Assembly (NCBI GenBank): GCA_017999435.1
Contig: JAGNLV010000001.1
Span: 1,267,435-1,331,434, forward strand
Source: Candidatus Zixiibacteriota bacterium
GTDB lineage: Bacteria; Zixibacteria; MSB-5A5; GN15; FEB-12
Length of the DNA stretch: 64,000 bases
Direction of reading: 5' to 3'
Under the pieces are notes generated by a model that was not told the DNA's origin, did not search any database, and saw only the letters and a list, made by a program, of their open reading frames with translations. The position numbers were made by a program, and so were the translations under genes. The stretch's first letter is position 1. Every line of letters begins with the position of its first letter. Below, one piece after another: positions 27,263 to 38,586 of the stretch.

Positions 27263-28063
27263 TTGCGCCTCGGCGCAACGGACGACTGTCTCGATCGACT
27301 CCGCGCAGGCACCTCGCCTCAATGTTCAGACAACCACACCATTGAGCCAACTTCTTCGCCTTGTACCCGTGTCGCCAAGGGAGAGCGCCGGGCCGTGGTG
27401 TGCCACGGCGGCTGGTCGGGCTGCGAATTGTTTGCGGTCGGCGGCTTCTCGGCGCTGTTGGTGCTTGTAGCCCGGGTATCGCCGGCCTACGGCTGTTTCG
27501 TCCTGGTCGCCGCCGCTCCCCTTCTGGCCGCCGTTGCCCGCGCCTCCGTCCGTGATGCCGCCTGTCTCTTCGCCCTTTTCGCTCTCACCCTGGTCGGCGT
27601 CGGCCAACTCGACCTGATCCGGCTGTCCCCCCTGGTCTGGGGGCTTCGGATGGCCGCGGCGGGCGCAGTGGGGTGTGCGTTCGGGCTGCTTTTCGGTCTG
27701 GCCAATCGTCGCTTCGGATTCCATCCGCTCGTGCTCGCGCTGTTGTGGGTCGGATTCGAACTGACTATTGTCCAGACGGGTATTGCCCCCTCGGTGCTCG
27801 GGCTCCACGCCCCGTCGGGCGCCGTGACCCTGGAGTTGTCGCAGCTCTTCGGCTTTGCGATCGTCTCCCTCCTCATCATTCTCCTGGATTCGGCCATTCT
27901 CTGGAGCCTTGAGAAGATATTCTCGGCGGAGGCGCGGGGAACTAACGAGAGAGTGAATGGGAGAATCTGGAACCTTTTATTCACCCCCCGCCCTCTCGCC
28001 GGGAGGTTCTTCCTCGTCCCGCATCGCCGCGGTCCCCCGCCGGCAACTTCCCCGCAGCACTGA
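27263..28063 (+). CDS. Membrane protein resembling the membrane half of apolipoprotein N-acyltransferase
   Basis: The product is 266 residues. Five or six hydrophobic helices (GGFSALLVLVARVSPAYG, FVLVAAAPLLAAVARAS, and so on) lead to PLVLALLWVGFELT and LSQLFGFAIVSLLIILLDSAIL. This is the pattern of the N-terminal membrane domain of Lnt, but the nitrilase catalytic domain is absent. The TTG at 27263 has GGAGG eight bases before it, so I take it as start; its first 44 residues are not hydrophobic, and a GTG at 27395 is an alternative that would begin close to the first helix. The TTG lies inside a seven-pair palindrome (TTGCGCC/GGCGCAA). The stop overlaps a hairpin. Function unknown. Confidence 0.6.
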   Translation: MRLGATDDCLDRLRAGTSPQCSDNHTIEPTSSPCTRVAKGERRAVVCHGGWSGCELFAVGGFSALLVLVARVSPAYGCFVLVAAAPLLAAVARASVRDAACLFALFALTLVGVGQLDLIRLSPLVWGLRMAAAGAVGCAFGLLFGLANRRFGFHPLVLALLWVGFELTIVQTGIAPSVLGLHAPSGAVTLELSQLFGFAIVSLLIILLDSAILWSLEKIFSAEARGTNERVNGRIWNLLFTPRPLAGRFFLVPHRRGPPPATSPQH

Positions 28064-28121
28064 CGTGCTGCAGTAAGTTCATCCGAGAGTGATCTTGCAC
28101 CTGAATTGGAGGGATATCCTC

Positions 28122-28640
28122 ATGAAGCGCCTCGTGCTTGTTGTTCTTTGCGTCTTCGCCCTCGCGCTCATCGCCACGGCGCAGGACGAGGAGAAGGGCT
28201 ACCGAATCGGCGTGCGATTTGAAGCCGGTGCGTATCAGGTTCTTGTGCCGGGAGGGACTTGGTCCAATGGACCGGTAAGCTACACCATTAACATTCCGAA
28301 AGGCTTGCCGTTTACCAGCCTGGAGTGGTTCAACAATGATGCCACGGATGCCGTTCGGGTTATGGGCACGGCAAATCCGACACCATGGTCGCCTCCCAAC
28401 TGCGTTATGCAGCCTGGCCAGCCCGGCTGCCAGCAGTTTATCTATCCGCAGTATCCGGGCCTTTATTCTTTCAACGTCGGCAGCCCGAAGGGTGATCGCC
28501 TCGACGCGACGGTGAATATCACTGTCGTTGCCAACGCCAGCGTGCCGTCATTGTCCACGTATGGCCTGATCATCCTGCTCGTCCTCCTGGGCGCTTCCGC
28601 GGTCATTGTCATCCGCAAGCGTCGGCAGCCCGCGATCTGA
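28122..28640 (+). CDS. Surface protein with IPTL-CTERM-like sorting tail
   Basis: The product is 172 residues. An N-terminal signal peptide (MKRLVLVVLCVFALALIATAQ) precedes a beta-rich body of about 115 residues with Pro/Cys-rich PPNCVMQPGQPGCQQF. The C-terminal tail is VPSLSTYGLIILLVLLG, more hydrophobic residues, then IRKRRQ. That tripartite tail (short motif, helix, basic end) matches the IPTLxxWG-CTERM type that is recognised by an exosortase-like enzyme, with Val-Pro-Ser-Leu and Tyr-Gly as variations. No exosortase was found in the window. The start at 28122 is preceded by GGAGG. Confidence 0.75.
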   Translation: MKRLVLVVLCVFALALIATAQDEEKGYRIGVRFEAGAYQVLVPGGTWSNGPVSYTINIPKGLPFTSLEWFNNDATDAVRVMGTANPTPWSPPNCVMQPGQPGCQQFIYPQYPGLYSFNVGSPKGDRLDATVNITVVANASVPSLSTYGLIILLVLLGASAVIVIRKRRQPAI

Positions 28641-28663
28641 TCATCGGGCACCAGCCTTTTTCC

Positions 28664-28700
28664 CCCGGGGGCGGCGTCGCGCCGTCCCCGGGCGTCTTTT
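28664..28700 (+). terminator. Rho-independent terminator after the IPTL gene
   Basis: A stem of about 13 pairs (CCCGGGGGCGGCG with CGCCGTCCCCGGG, one G-T pair) and a three-base loop, followed by CGTCTTTT. Confidence 0.8.
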
Positions 28701-28742
28701 GACCTGCTCAAGTTTGTCCCGCCGTTCGCCGTTAATACGATT

Positions 28743-29693
28743 ATGGAGCAGTCCGTTCCCATCCAGATCCTCCACTACGCCCTCGGCGAGCGCCTCGCCC
28801 CGAGCCGGACCGGCGATCTCTACAAGGCCTGGGACACCGTCCTCGAGCGATTCGTCGCCCTGAAGCTTTTCGACCTCGATCTCATGGACCACATCCCGTA
28901 CCGGGCGCAGGTGCTGTCGACTCTGCGCGCGCTGGCCGACACCGACCACCCGAACATCTGCTCGCTCTACGGCGTCCACAAGTTCCACGGCCGCTATGTT
29001 GTCGCCCTGGAGCTCGTCGAGGGGGAATCGCTGCGCGAGCGTTTGCGCCGCGGTCCGCTCGATATTGACGCATTCCTCCGCGTGGCTTCGGCGCTCGCGG
29101 GCGCCCTCAACCACGCCCACTCGCGCCACATTGTTCACGGCAGCCTCACGCCCAGCAACATCCTGCTGCGGGACGACGGCGACGTCCGGGTGGTGGATTT
29201 CGGTTTCTCCACGATGATCGTGGAGCGGGAGGGCCGGGGCTTCTCGCCTTCCGCCGAGGCTGTCCGCTACCGCGCGCCCGAGCAGGTCACCGGCGAAGAA
29301 GTGGGTCCGCTCGCCGACCTGTTCGCGGCCGGGGCCATCCTCTACGAATGCCTGGCCGGTTGCCCCGCTTTCCCCGGATCGTCGGTTGAGGCGGTCGAGG
29401 AAGCCGTGCTCCACGCCGACCCTGATTTTCGCCTACTGCAACCCGACCGCAAGACCCCGGCCGACATCGTCCTCCTGCTCGAGCGTCTGTTGGCGAAAAA
29501 CCCCGCCGACCGCCTGCGCCATGCCGCCGAACTTCAGATCACCCTGACCGAAATTGTCAGTTTTGAGAAGGCGGCTCCCGCCCGCGAGTTTTTCCAGGTC
29601 GCCCCGCAATCTCCCCGCCAGTACCTCATGTTGTCGCTGTTGGCTGCTCTGCTGATCATTTTCTGGCTGGTGATCACCAGCGTGCATTCGTGA
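28743..29693 (+). CDS. Membrane-anchored protein kinase-like protein, predicted pseudokinase
   Basis: The product is 316 residues with a serine/threonine kinase fold and a C-terminal membrane helix (LMLSLLAALLIIFWLVIT). The VAIK lysine is kept (VALK, Lys41) and so are DFG (152-154) and APE (178-180). The catalytic loop, however, reads HGSLTPSN (132-139) where active kinases have HRDLKxxN, so the catalytic Asp and the Lys two residues on are both gone. The glycine-rich loop is also degenerate (GERLAPSRTGDLYK). It may bind ATP but should not transfer phosphate by the usual chemistry, hence pseudokinase (inference). It starts 103 bases after the IPTL gene and precedes lon. Confidence 0.88.
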   Translation: MEQSVPIQILHYALGERLAPSRTGDLYKAWDTVLERFVALKLFDLDLMDHIPYRAQVLSTLRALADTDHPNICSLYGVHKFHGRYVVALELVEGESLRERLRRGPLDIDAFLRVASALAGALNHAHSRHIVHGSLTPSNILLRDDGDVRVVDFGFSTMIVEREGRGFSPSAEAVRYRAPEQVTGEEVGPLADLFAAGAILYECLAGCPAFPGSSVEAVEEAVLHADPDFRLLQPDRKTPADIVLLLERLLAKNPADRLRHAAELQITLTEIVSFEKAAPAREFFQVAPQSPRQYLMLSLLAALLIIFWLVITSVHS

Positions 29694-29772
29694 CCTCCGG
29701 TTAAGCCGCACCGTCCCAATGTGTTCGCCGGGCGCAGACGCCCCGCCGAGCCCCGACCGCCGAAAAAGGTGT

Positions 29773-29800
29773 TTGCCGCCGCACCGCTTCGGGCTATCTT
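29773..29800 (+). promoter_or_regulatory. Promoter for lon
   Basis: TTGCCG, a 16-base spacer, then TATCTT, about 48 bases before the GTG at 29848. No CIRCE-like or other heat-shock operator was noticed. Confidence 0.45.
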
Positions 29801-29847
29801 TGACCTGTCCCGGTAACCAAGGACCCGTGGTAAGGAGGCCGATTCCG

Positions 29848-32253
29848 GTGTCGACATTCAAAATTGTCCACAACGGCGAACTCGTGACCGTCAACAGCCG
29901 CCTGTGCGTGATCCCCCTGCGCGACGTCGTCGTGTTCCCCCACATGATCTATCCGCTCCTGATCGGCCGGGAATTCACGGTCAAGGCGCTCCGCGAGGCC
30001 ATGGAGGGGGACCGCCAGGTCCTGCTTCTGGCGCAGAAGGTGGCGGGTGTCGACAACCCGGGACAGGAGGACCTCTACGATGTCGGCCTCGTCGCCCGCA
30101 TCCTCCAAGTCATGAAAATGCCCAACGGGACGTTCAAGGTTCTCGTCGAGGGACTCGTCCGCGCCTGCGTCACCTCCTATGTTCGGACCGAAGACTACGT
30201 GCAGGTGCGCATCTCTGTCCAGCCCCCGGAGGAGCCGGCGCACGACCGCGAGCTCGAGGCTCTCTCCCGCTCCGTCATGGAGCTGTTCACCGAGTATGTC
30301 CATCTCAACCGGCGCGTGCCCGACGAGGTACTCGTGGCGCTGGCCTCCATCGAGCAGTACCACCAGCAGGCCGACACGATCGCATCCCACCTGTTGGTCC
30401 GCAAGGAGGCCAAGCAGGAGATCCTCGAGCTGTTCGATGTCCGCAAGCAGTTTCTCGAACTCGCCCGCCTGCTGAAGGAGGAGATCGAGATCCTCAAGAT
30501 CGAGCACAAGATTGACGGCGACGTGCGCGAGTCGATGTCCCGGTCGCAGCGCGAGTTCTACCTCCAGCAGCAGCTCAAGGCGATCAAAGACGAACTGGGG
30601 CAGTTCGACGAGCCGGGGGCCGAGGTCGACGACCTCTACAGCCAGTTGGAGAGCCGCGATTACCCCGAGACCGTCGTGGAAAAGGCCGACGAGGAGATCA
30701 AGAAGCTCGCCAAGATGCACCCGTACTCGGCCGAGGCCGGCGTCATCCGCGGCTACGTGGAGTGGCTGCTGGCGCTCCCCTGGAACGACGTCACCCAGGA
30801 CCGGGTCGATTTCAAGGAAGTCCGCGCCATTCTCGACGGCGACCACTACGGCCTGGAGAAGGCGAAGCAGCGGATCCTCGAACACCTCGCGGTCATTCGC
30901 CTGGCGGGCAAGGTGCGCGGTCCGATTCTCTGCCTCGTCGGCCCGCCGGGGGTCGGCAAAACCTCTGTCGGCCGCTCCATCGCCCGCGCCCTCGACCGCA
31001 AGTTTGTCCGCATGTCGCTCGGCGGGGTGCATGACGAATCGGAGATTCGCGGCCACCGCCGCACGTACATCGGCGCCATGCCCGGCCGCATCATCCAGGG
31101 ACTGAAGCGTGCCGGCTCGGCCAACCCGGTCTTCCTTTTGGACGAAATCGACAAAATCGGCACCGACTTCCGCGGCGATCCGGCGGCCGCGCTTCTGGAG
31201 GTTCTCGACCCCGAGCAGAACAATTCGTTCTCCGACAACTACCTCGAACTGGAGTGCGACCTCTCGAACATTCTCTTCATCACCACCGCCAACACCGTCG
31301 CCACCGTCCCCCCCGCGCTCCGCGACCGCATGGAGATCATCCGCCTCCCCGGCTACCTGGACTTCGAGAAGGCCGCGATCGCCCGCCAGTTCCTCCTGCC
31401 GAAGCTGGTCGAGCAGATCGGTCTGCAGGGGGTCGCGGTCGACTTTCAGGACGAGGCCCTGTCGCTGCTCATCCGCCAGTATACGCGCGAGTCCGGCGTC
31501 CGCGAACTCGAGCGCCAAATGGGGGCGCTCCTGCGAAAGGCGGCCGTGGAAGTCGCCGAGGGGCGGAAGCTGCGCCGCCTGACGGTCACCAAGAGGAAAA
31601 TCTACGCTCTCCTCGGCGCCCCCAAGTATGTCGACAACAACATCAAAGCGGAACCGACGATCGGCTATGCGGTCGGCCTGGCCTGGACGGAAATGGGGGG
31701 CGAGGTCCTCCCGGTCGAGGTGGCGCCCATGGCCGGCAAGGCGAAACTGACGATGACGGGATCGCTCGGCGACGTCATGCAGGAGTCGGCGACGGCCGCG
31801 CTCTCGTATATCCGCAACCACGCCGCGATGTTCAAACTCAAGGAGAATTTCTTCGAGGATATCGACCTCCACGTGCACCTGCCCGAAGGGGCGGTGCCGA
31901 AAGACGGTCCGTCCGCCGGCGTCACTCTCCTCATCGCCATGCTCTCGTCGCTCACCGAGACCCCGGTCCGCACCGACGTCGCCATGACCGGCGAGGTGAC
32001 GCTGACCGGCGATGTGCTCGCGGTGGGGGGCCTGAACGAGAAACTCCTCGCCGCCAAACGCATGGGAGTGCTGCAGGTGATCCTCCCGGAGAAGAACCGC
32101 AAAGACATCCGGGAGCTCCCCGCCGACCTTTTGAAAGGGCTGAAACTCCACTACGTGCGTTCGGTCACCGAAGTCATCCGCCTGGCCATGACCCGGAACC
32201 CGATCACCCGCACGCGGGTGAGAGCGACCTACCGCATCGCGCGCGGCGCCTAA
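29848..32253 (+). CDS. lon: ATP-dependent protease Lon
   Basis: The product is about 801 residues. The order is: N-terminal LON substrate domain (VIPLRDVVVFPHMIYPL), coiled region, AAA+ domain with GPPGVGKTS near 366, a Walker B in FLLDEIDKIG, and the protease domain with catalytic Ser in PKDGPSAG (about residue 689) and Lys in GGLNEKLLAAK (about 732). It degrades damaged and regulatory proteins in the cytoplasm. I chose the GTG at 29848 because AGGAGG is nine bases upstream and the product then matches the family start. No anomalies. Confidence 0.97.
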   Translation: MSTFKIVHNGELVTVNSRLCVIPLRDVVVFPHMIYPLLIGREFTVKALREAMEGDRQVLLLAQKVAGVDNPGQEDLYDVGLVARILQVMKMPNGTFKVLVEGLVRACVTSYVRTEDYVQVRISVQPPEEPAHDRELEALSRSVMELFTEYVHLNRRVPDEVLVALASIEQYHQQADTIASHLLVRKEAKQEILELFDVRKQFLELARLLKEEIEILKIEHKIDGDVRESMSRSQREFYLQQQLKAIKDELGQFDEPGAEVDDLYSQLESRDYPETVVEKADEEIKKLAKMHPYSAEAGVIRGYVEWLLALPWNDVTQDRVDFKEVRAILDGDHYGLEKAKQRILEHLAVIRLAGKVRGPILCLVGPPGVGKTSVGRSIARALDRKFVRMSLGGVHDESEIRGHRRTYIGAMPGRIIQGLKRAGSANPVFLLDEIDKIGTDFRGDPAAALLEVLDPEQNNSFSDNYLELECDLSNILFITTANTVATVPPALRDRMEIIRLPGYLDFEKAAIARQFLLPKLVEQIGLQGVAVDFQDEALSLLIRQYTRESGVRELERQMGALLRKAAVEVAEGRKLRRLTVTKRKIYALLGAPKYVDNNIKAEPTIGYAVGLAWTEMGGEVLPVEVAPMAGKAKLTMTGSLGDVMQESATAALSYIRNHAAMFKLKENFFEDIDLHVHLPEGAVPKDGPSAGVTLLIAMLSSLTETPVRTDVAMTGEVTLTGDVLAVGGLNEKLLAAKRMGVLQVILPEKNRKDIRELPADLLKGLKLHYVRSVTEVIRLAMTRNPITRTRVRATYRIARGA

Positions 32254-32319
32254 AGCAACCTCCTGAGTCCGCCCGGCCGACGGCGCCGGGCGGCGGCAGC
32301 GCGACCGCCCGGTTACTAT

Positions 32320-32348
32320 TTGACACTCGCCTCCCGAATCCCTATACT
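32320..32348 (+). promoter_or_regulatory. Promoter for engB-purA
   Basis: TTGACA, a 17-base spacer, then TATACT, about 84 bases before the engB start. A GC-rich hairpin at 32269-32293 after lon lacks a T-run. Confidence 0.75.
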
Positions 32349-32431
32349 CACAGGGGACAGCCCCGCGACTGCTCCCCCGACAACATGGATGCGTAATGTG
32401 GTGTCAAGAGACACGACGGATGAGGACTGCG

Positions 32432-34325
<1,894 letters not shown>

Positions 34326-34360
34326 GCCGCGCGCCCGGGCGCGGAGAGGCCAAAAACTCT

Positions 34361-34389
34361 TTGACCTCGGCCCGCCGACCTGCTATTAT
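34361..34389 (+). promoter_or_regulatory. Promoter for tRNA-Lys
   Basis: TTGACC, a 17-base spacer, then TATTAT, about 40 bases upstream of the tRNA. Confidence 0.75.
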
Positions 34390-34429
34390 TGACCGCACAC
34401 CCGCCGCCACCGGCGATGGGTGTCCCTTT

Positions 34430-34501
34430 GGGGGTGTAGCTCAGTGGTAGAGCACCTGCCTTTTAAGCAGGGTGTCGCAGGTTCAATCCCTGCCACCCTC
34501 A
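34430..34501 (+). tRNA. tRNA-Lys (anticodon TTT)
   Basis: A complete cloverleaf: acceptor GGGGGTG pairs with CACCCTC (one G-T), the D arm is AGCTCAGTGGTAGAGC, and the anticodon stem CCTGC/GCAGG closes a CTTTTAA loop giving TTT. The T arm is CAGGTTCAATCCCTG and the discriminator is A. No CCA is encoded. A run of seven T follows directly. Confidence 0.97.
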
Positions 34502-34542
34502 TTTTTTTGCCCGCCTCCGGCTGCCGCGACGCCCAAAAGCGA

Positions 34543-34571
34543 GGGCCCATGGCGGCGGTCGCCATGGGCCC
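34543..34571 (-). terminator. Terminator of the thrombospondin/dockerin gene
   Basis: A twelve-pair stem (GGGCCCATGGCG / CGCCATGGGCCC) with a five-base loop. Read on the minus strand it is followed by TCGCTTTTGGG, a modest T-run, and lies 31 bases beyond the stop at 34602. Confidence 0.65.
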
Positions 34572-34601
34572 CATCTCACTGTGCGCGGAACAGGCCTCTC
34601 G

Positions 34602-37268
34602 TCAGCAAGCCGCCGGCGGTGGACCGCCCCGGAACAGGTAATTGATCAGGAGCGTCAGGTCGGACACCTTGATCGACCCGTCCGCGTTGGTGTCTCCATG
34701 ATCGAGGCACGACGGCGCCGCGCCCCCGCGGAAGAGGTAGTTGATCAGGGCCGTCAGATCGGACACTTTCACCGCTCCGTCGTCGTTGAAATCGCCGCGC
34801 AGCGTGCAGCACCCGTCGCACGCATCACCGATCCCGTCCCCGTCGGCGTCTTCCTGCCCCGGATTGGCCACCAGCGGGCAGTTATCCGCGCCGTCGAGGA
34901 TCCCGTCGTTGTCGTCATCGGGATCGCAGGCGTTCCCCAGACCGTCGGTGTCCGTATCCACCTGGCCGGGATTTGACACGTAGGGGCAGTTGTCGCTGAT
35001 ATCCCCGATGCCGTCGCCGTCCGAGTCCGGATCGAGGTAGTTGGGGACCCCGTCGGAATCGATGTCGTCGTTGCGCGGATTGCCGTCAAGGTCCGTATCC
35101 TCGTTGATCGTGTTGATCCCGTCGCCGTCGTCGTCGGGATCCATCACGTCGGGAGTCGCGTCCCCGTCCGTGTCGCAGGGGCTCCCGATCCCCCCGCCGC
35201 AGTGGTAGACCTCGACCGAATCGTTGACATTGTCCGCATCGCTGTCGGCGGACAGCGGGTTGCTCCCGATCGTCAACTCATCCCCGTTCAGCAGACCGTC
35301 GCCGTCGGCGTCGGCATCGCACACGTCTCCGATGCCGTCGGCGTCGATATCCGACTGCCCCGGGTTCGAGATCAGCGGGCAGTTGTCCGATGGATCCAGG
35401 ACGCCGTCGTTGTCGTCGTCCGGATCGCAGGCGTCCCCGAGCCCGTCGGTGTCGTTGTCGGCCTGGCCCGGGTTGGCCACGCCGGGGCAGTTGTCGCATA
35501 CGTCGCCGACTCCGTCTCCGTCCCCGTCCAGCTGCCCTGGATTAGGCGTGCCGGGGCAGTTGTCGCAGAGGTCGCCGATCCCGTCGCTGTCCCCGTCCAA
35601 CTGAGTCGGGTTCGCAACCGTCGGGCAGTTATCGCACACGTCGCCGAAGGTGTCGCCGTCGCCGTCACTCTGGCCGGGATTAGCGATAGCCGGGCAGTTG
35701 TCGCACACGTCGCCGACGCCGTCGCCGTCCCCATCCGCCTGGCCGGGATTGGGTACAGTCGGGCAGTTGTCGTACGGGTCAAAAACGCCGTCGCCGTCGG
35801 TATCCGGGAAACAAGTCATGACATTTTCGAAATAGACGTCCTGAACCGCGGCCGGCGCCCGGCCGTCGTTCCAGATGTGCGCCGGGCCGTTGAGCAGGTT
35901 GAAGTCGGAGCCGAGGTAGTCGCCCAGGTAGATCGGCGCGGGCGGCAGCGGGAAGGTCGAAATCGGCGCGGCCGGCGGCGTCGTCGACAACTGGCAATCG
36001 AGCCAGGTCACCCCGCAGTCCGGGGAGGACGACACCCAGGTTTGGTGCGCCACGTTGGCCGGATCGACCCGTCGGTCATAGTAGGTGATGAGGATTCGGC
36101 CTGAGCCGGGGTCGACCGACATGTGGGGCGCCCACTGGTCCGCGCCGTTGCCGATCGGATCCTGGTTCACCCGCACGGGCGGGCCCCACGAGCCCGGGAG
36201 TCCGGTCGGGCTGGACGAGAAGAAGATGTCCAGGTCGGCTCCGCCCACCGATGTCCAGGCGGCGTACACCCACCCGGCGCAGGGTCCGGCCCCGGTGGCG
36301 ATGGTGACGGTGGCCGCCCCCTTGACGCCACCGATCAGCACCGGCGGCACGGGCGTGATCGCCGCTACCAACGCCGGCGCAAAGAAGGCCGCGCCGAGCG
36401 CCGGCGAACCGGTCACATAGACATTCAGCCCGTCGGTCCAGCCGACATACACCCCACCCCCGGGAATCACCGGGTTGCCCGGCGGGGCCATTACCGCGAC
36501 ACTCGGCCGGTTGGCCGCCGGTGCATTGGGGAAGACCGGTCCTGGGAAAAGCGCCACGGGAACCGAGAAGGCCGGGAAGATCGGGGCGGGACCGGCCATC
36601 GTCCGCGAATACGCATAGAAGATCGTGTAGTTGTCCCCGGCGTCATCGAACGGGTTGCCGTTCCCATCGGCATCGCCGAACGTCCCATCGGCGTACTCCA
36701 CCCACGCGGTGTGCATCGTGCCGAACAGGGGTGCCGGGATGGCCGGGTTGTCGGCCAGGGCGATATCGGGATAATCAAGCCAGGTGGTACCCGGGACATT
36801 GACGGCTACGGGCACGCCCGGCCCGAAGGCCGCCCCGCCCCCCGCGCTCGTGTGCACAACCACCGCATCCGGCGCCAGCCAGGGCATGCCGGGACCGTAG
36901 GCCGCCGCCGCCGCGTAGAAGGCGCCCGCCGGATGGGAGGCCAGCGAGGGATTCCACTCCGCGCCATACGGCGGCGTCGGGGGAATCAGCGCCTGCACCC
37001 AGGCCGCCCCGAGCGTGTTGGAAAACCCCCACCCGATGTTCGAAACCCCGAACCCGGCCGGCGTGTACTCCGTCCACACGGCGTACACTTCGCCCGGCGT
37101 CGTCTCACTGAGAGACACCTCCGAGTTGTTCTGGTCGCTCATGGGCGGGCTGCCGGGATTGACCGGCGCGTTCGGCAACCCCCAGCCGGGCTGGGCTGCT
37201 CCGAGCACCGCCGTCAAAACCGCCGCCAGCGCGACCGCGACCCGCTGCACCGCTGCGCGAGATGACAT
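34602..37268 (-). CDS. Secreted protein: propeller-like body, thrombospondin-3 repeats, dockerin
   Basis: The product is about 888 residues. A signal peptide ([21 protein letters not shown]) precedes a body of about 520 residues that resembles a sialidase/BNR-type propeller ([40 protein letters not shown]). Then come about ten thrombospondin type 3 calcium repeats ([13 protein letters not shown] and variants). A dockerin pair closes it ([22 protein letters not shown] and [22 protein letters not shown]). The start at 37268 has AGGAGG six bases before it; the frame continues upstream but that part is basic and not signal-like. The DNA of the repeats is a tandem array but encodes protein. No catalytic residues identified; probably calcium-dependent, extracellular. 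Confidence 0.82.
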   Translation of the reverse strand: MSSRAAVQRVAVALAAVLTAVLGAAQPGWGLPNAPVNPGSPPMSDQNNSEVSLSETTPGEVYAVWTEYTPAGFGVSNIGWGFSNTLGAAWVQALIPPTPPYGAEWNPSLASHPAGAFYAAAAAYGPGMPWLAPDAVVVHTSAGGGAAFGPGVPVAVNVPGTTWLDYPDIALADNPAIPAPLFGTMHTAWVEYADGTFGDADGNGNPFDDAGDNYTIFYAYSRTMAGPAPIFPAFSVPVALFPGPVFPNAPAANRPSVAVMAPPGNPVIPGGGVYVGWTDGLNVYVTGSPALGAAFFAPALVAAITPVPPVLIGGVKGAATVTIATGAGPCAGWVYAAWTSVGGADLDIFFSSSPTGLPGSWGPPVRVNQDPIGNGADQWAPHMSVDPGSGRILITYYDRRVDPANVAHQTWVSSSPDCGVTWLDCQLSTTPPAAPISTFPLPPAPIYLGDYLGSDFNLLNGPAHIWNDGRAPAAVQDVYFENVMTCFPDTDGDGVFDPYDNCPTVPNPGQADGDGDGVGDVCDNCPAIANPGQSDGDGDTFGDVCDNCPTVANPTQLDGDSDGIGDLCDNCPGTPNPGQLDGDGDGVGDVCDNCPGVANPGQADNDTDGLGDACDPDDDNDGVLDPSDNCPLISNPGQSDIDADGIGDVCDADADGDGLLNGDELTIGSNPLSADSDADNVNDSVEVYHCGGGIGSPCDTDGDATPDVMDPDDDGDGINTINEDTDLDGNPRNDDIDSDGVPNYLDPDSDGDGIGDISDNCPYVSNPGQVDTDTDGLGNACDPDDDNDGILDGADNCPLVANPGQEDADGDGIGDACDGCCTLRGDFNDDGAVKVSDLTALINYLFRGGAAPSCLDHGDTNADGSIKVSDLTLLINYLFRGGPPPAAC

Positions 37269-37440
37269 GGAAGCCTCCTTGGAATGCGAATACGCTGATT
37301 CAGTCTTCTCGTCTGTGGCCGGCCGCCGGCCCGTCACTTTCGGCTGTCCGCCCGGATCCCTCGGCCGGCGGATGCGGAAGGAAACCGGGGTCGTAGATCG
37401 ATTGCGAGAACGCGCGATCGGGAAAGACCCTGATGCTTTC

Positions 37441-37469
37441 AATATGGTGCTTCTTGTCCGATTCTCCAA
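37441..37469 (-). promoter_or_regulatory. Promoter for the thrombospondin/dockerin gene
   Basis: On the minus strand TTGGAG, a 17-base spacer, then CATATT, about 170 bases before the ATG at 37268. It overlaps the region just beyond the nitroreductase stop. The intervening leader holds nothing recognised. Confidence 0.5.
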
Positions 37470-37511
37470 GGTTTTTTTTGCGGCGCCTCGCCGCCGCGCG
37501 CGCGGATCCGC

Positions 37512-38441
37512 TCACTCCCGCGGCCACCACTCCCGGAACCATTCAAACCCCGCGTCTTCGAAGATCCGGAGGTAGGAGGCGTTTTGGGCCGGCATGAAAT
37601 CCGCCGGGTAGTGCAGGCCGAAATACCGCTGGGCCATGTTGATGGATCCCGCCGCCCGGACCCGCGCCCGGCACCGCTCCGCCAGCTCCTCTCCCCCGGT
37701 TCTCCGGCAGACTTCGACGAGCCGGTCGAGGCGGTCCGGGGTGCAGTCGATCTTCGCGCCGCCGTACTTCGTCTCGTACGCCGCCGCCAGTTGGTCATCG
37801 GGCAGCTCGCGGTATTGCTCGCGGTGCACCACGACCTGGAGGGGCAGCTTCCCCCGCGGAGCCGGCCGGTGGACCGGCCAGCCGAGCGTCAGAATGACCA
37901 CCGGGAAGACTCCCGGGGGCAGCGCGAGCATCTCCCGAACCTCCGGGAAGCACTCGAGCACCGTGCCGACATAGACTGAGCCGAGTCCGACCGCGTCGGC
38001 CGCGGTGCCGATGCTCTGCGCGGCGATGATCGTATCCTGAAAGGAAATCCAGAAATGCCGGAAGGCCGCGGTGGCGGTGAAGGGCGCCGCCGCCCCCGCC
38101 GCCCACCGCTCCAGCCGTCGCCAGTCGATGCAGAACACCAGGTTCACCGGGGCATCCTGCATAAACGTCTGGTTCTCATTGAGCTCCGCCAGCTTTCGCC
38201 GCGCCTCCGGATCCCGGACCACGATGATCGACCAGGGCTGCAGGTTTCCGCCGGTGGCCGCATGCACCCCGGCCTGCAGGATTTCGTCGAGCAGGCGGTC
38301 GGGGATCTCCCGTTGAGCGAAATTCCGGCAACTCGCCCGTTCGTACAGCAGGCGCAGCACTTCCGCGGCGAGCGGGGATCCGTGCCCGGCGGCAGAGTCG
38401 GCCCCGGAATCGGACCGCGGCGATGAATCTTGTGTGGACAT
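37512..38441 (-). CDS. Nitroreductase family FMN-dependent protein
   Basis: The product is 309 residues. FMN-binding features of the family are visible: RASCRNFAQREIPD near residue 35, HAATGGNLQPWSIIVVRD, and the C-terminal ...GLGSVYVGTVLECF...LALPPGVFPVVILTLGWP. The C-terminal extension of about 100 residues (LPDDQLAAAYETKYGGAKIDCTPDRL...) is longer than in most members. A substrate cannot be assigned; nitroaromatics, quinones or dehalogenation are all known in the family. ATG start; no operon partner on this strand. Confidence 0.85.
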   Translation of the reverse strand: MSTQDSSPRSDSGADSAAGHGSPLAAEVLRLLYERASCRNFAQREIPDRLLDEILQAGVHAATGGNLQPWSIIVVRDPEARRKLAELNENQTFMQDAPVNLVFCIDWRRLERWAAGAAAPFTATAAFRHFWISFQDTIIAAQSIGTAADAVGLGSVYVGTVLECFPEVREMLALPPGVFPVVILTLGWPVHRPAPRGKLPLQVVVHREQYRELPDDQLAAAYETKYGGAKIDCTPDRLDRLVEVCRRTGGEELAERCRARVRAAGSINMAQRYFGLHYPADFMPAQNASYLRIFEDAGFEWFREWWPRE

Positions 38442-38586
38442 ATTACGACCTCCCCGGCCTCGGCCGGATCGACAGACTGACGTTTATACATGGCGCAATC
38501 TCGGTTTCCCGCCGCCCGCCGTCAAGCACCCCCCGCCGGCTGGGCGAGAAAGCCGGGCGGGTTGGCGCGCGATCCGGCGCAAATAA

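Noticed and set aside
29794..32151. Long open frame (785 codons) antisense to lon
   Set aside because: It is a GC-driven shadow of the third-codon positions of lon; composition is His/Val/Arg/Glu-rich without any family match.
34800..35790. Tandem DNA repeats that look like a CRISPR or satellite
   Set aside because: They are the coding sequence of thrombospondin type 3 repeats; no spacers of even length and a continuous reading frame.
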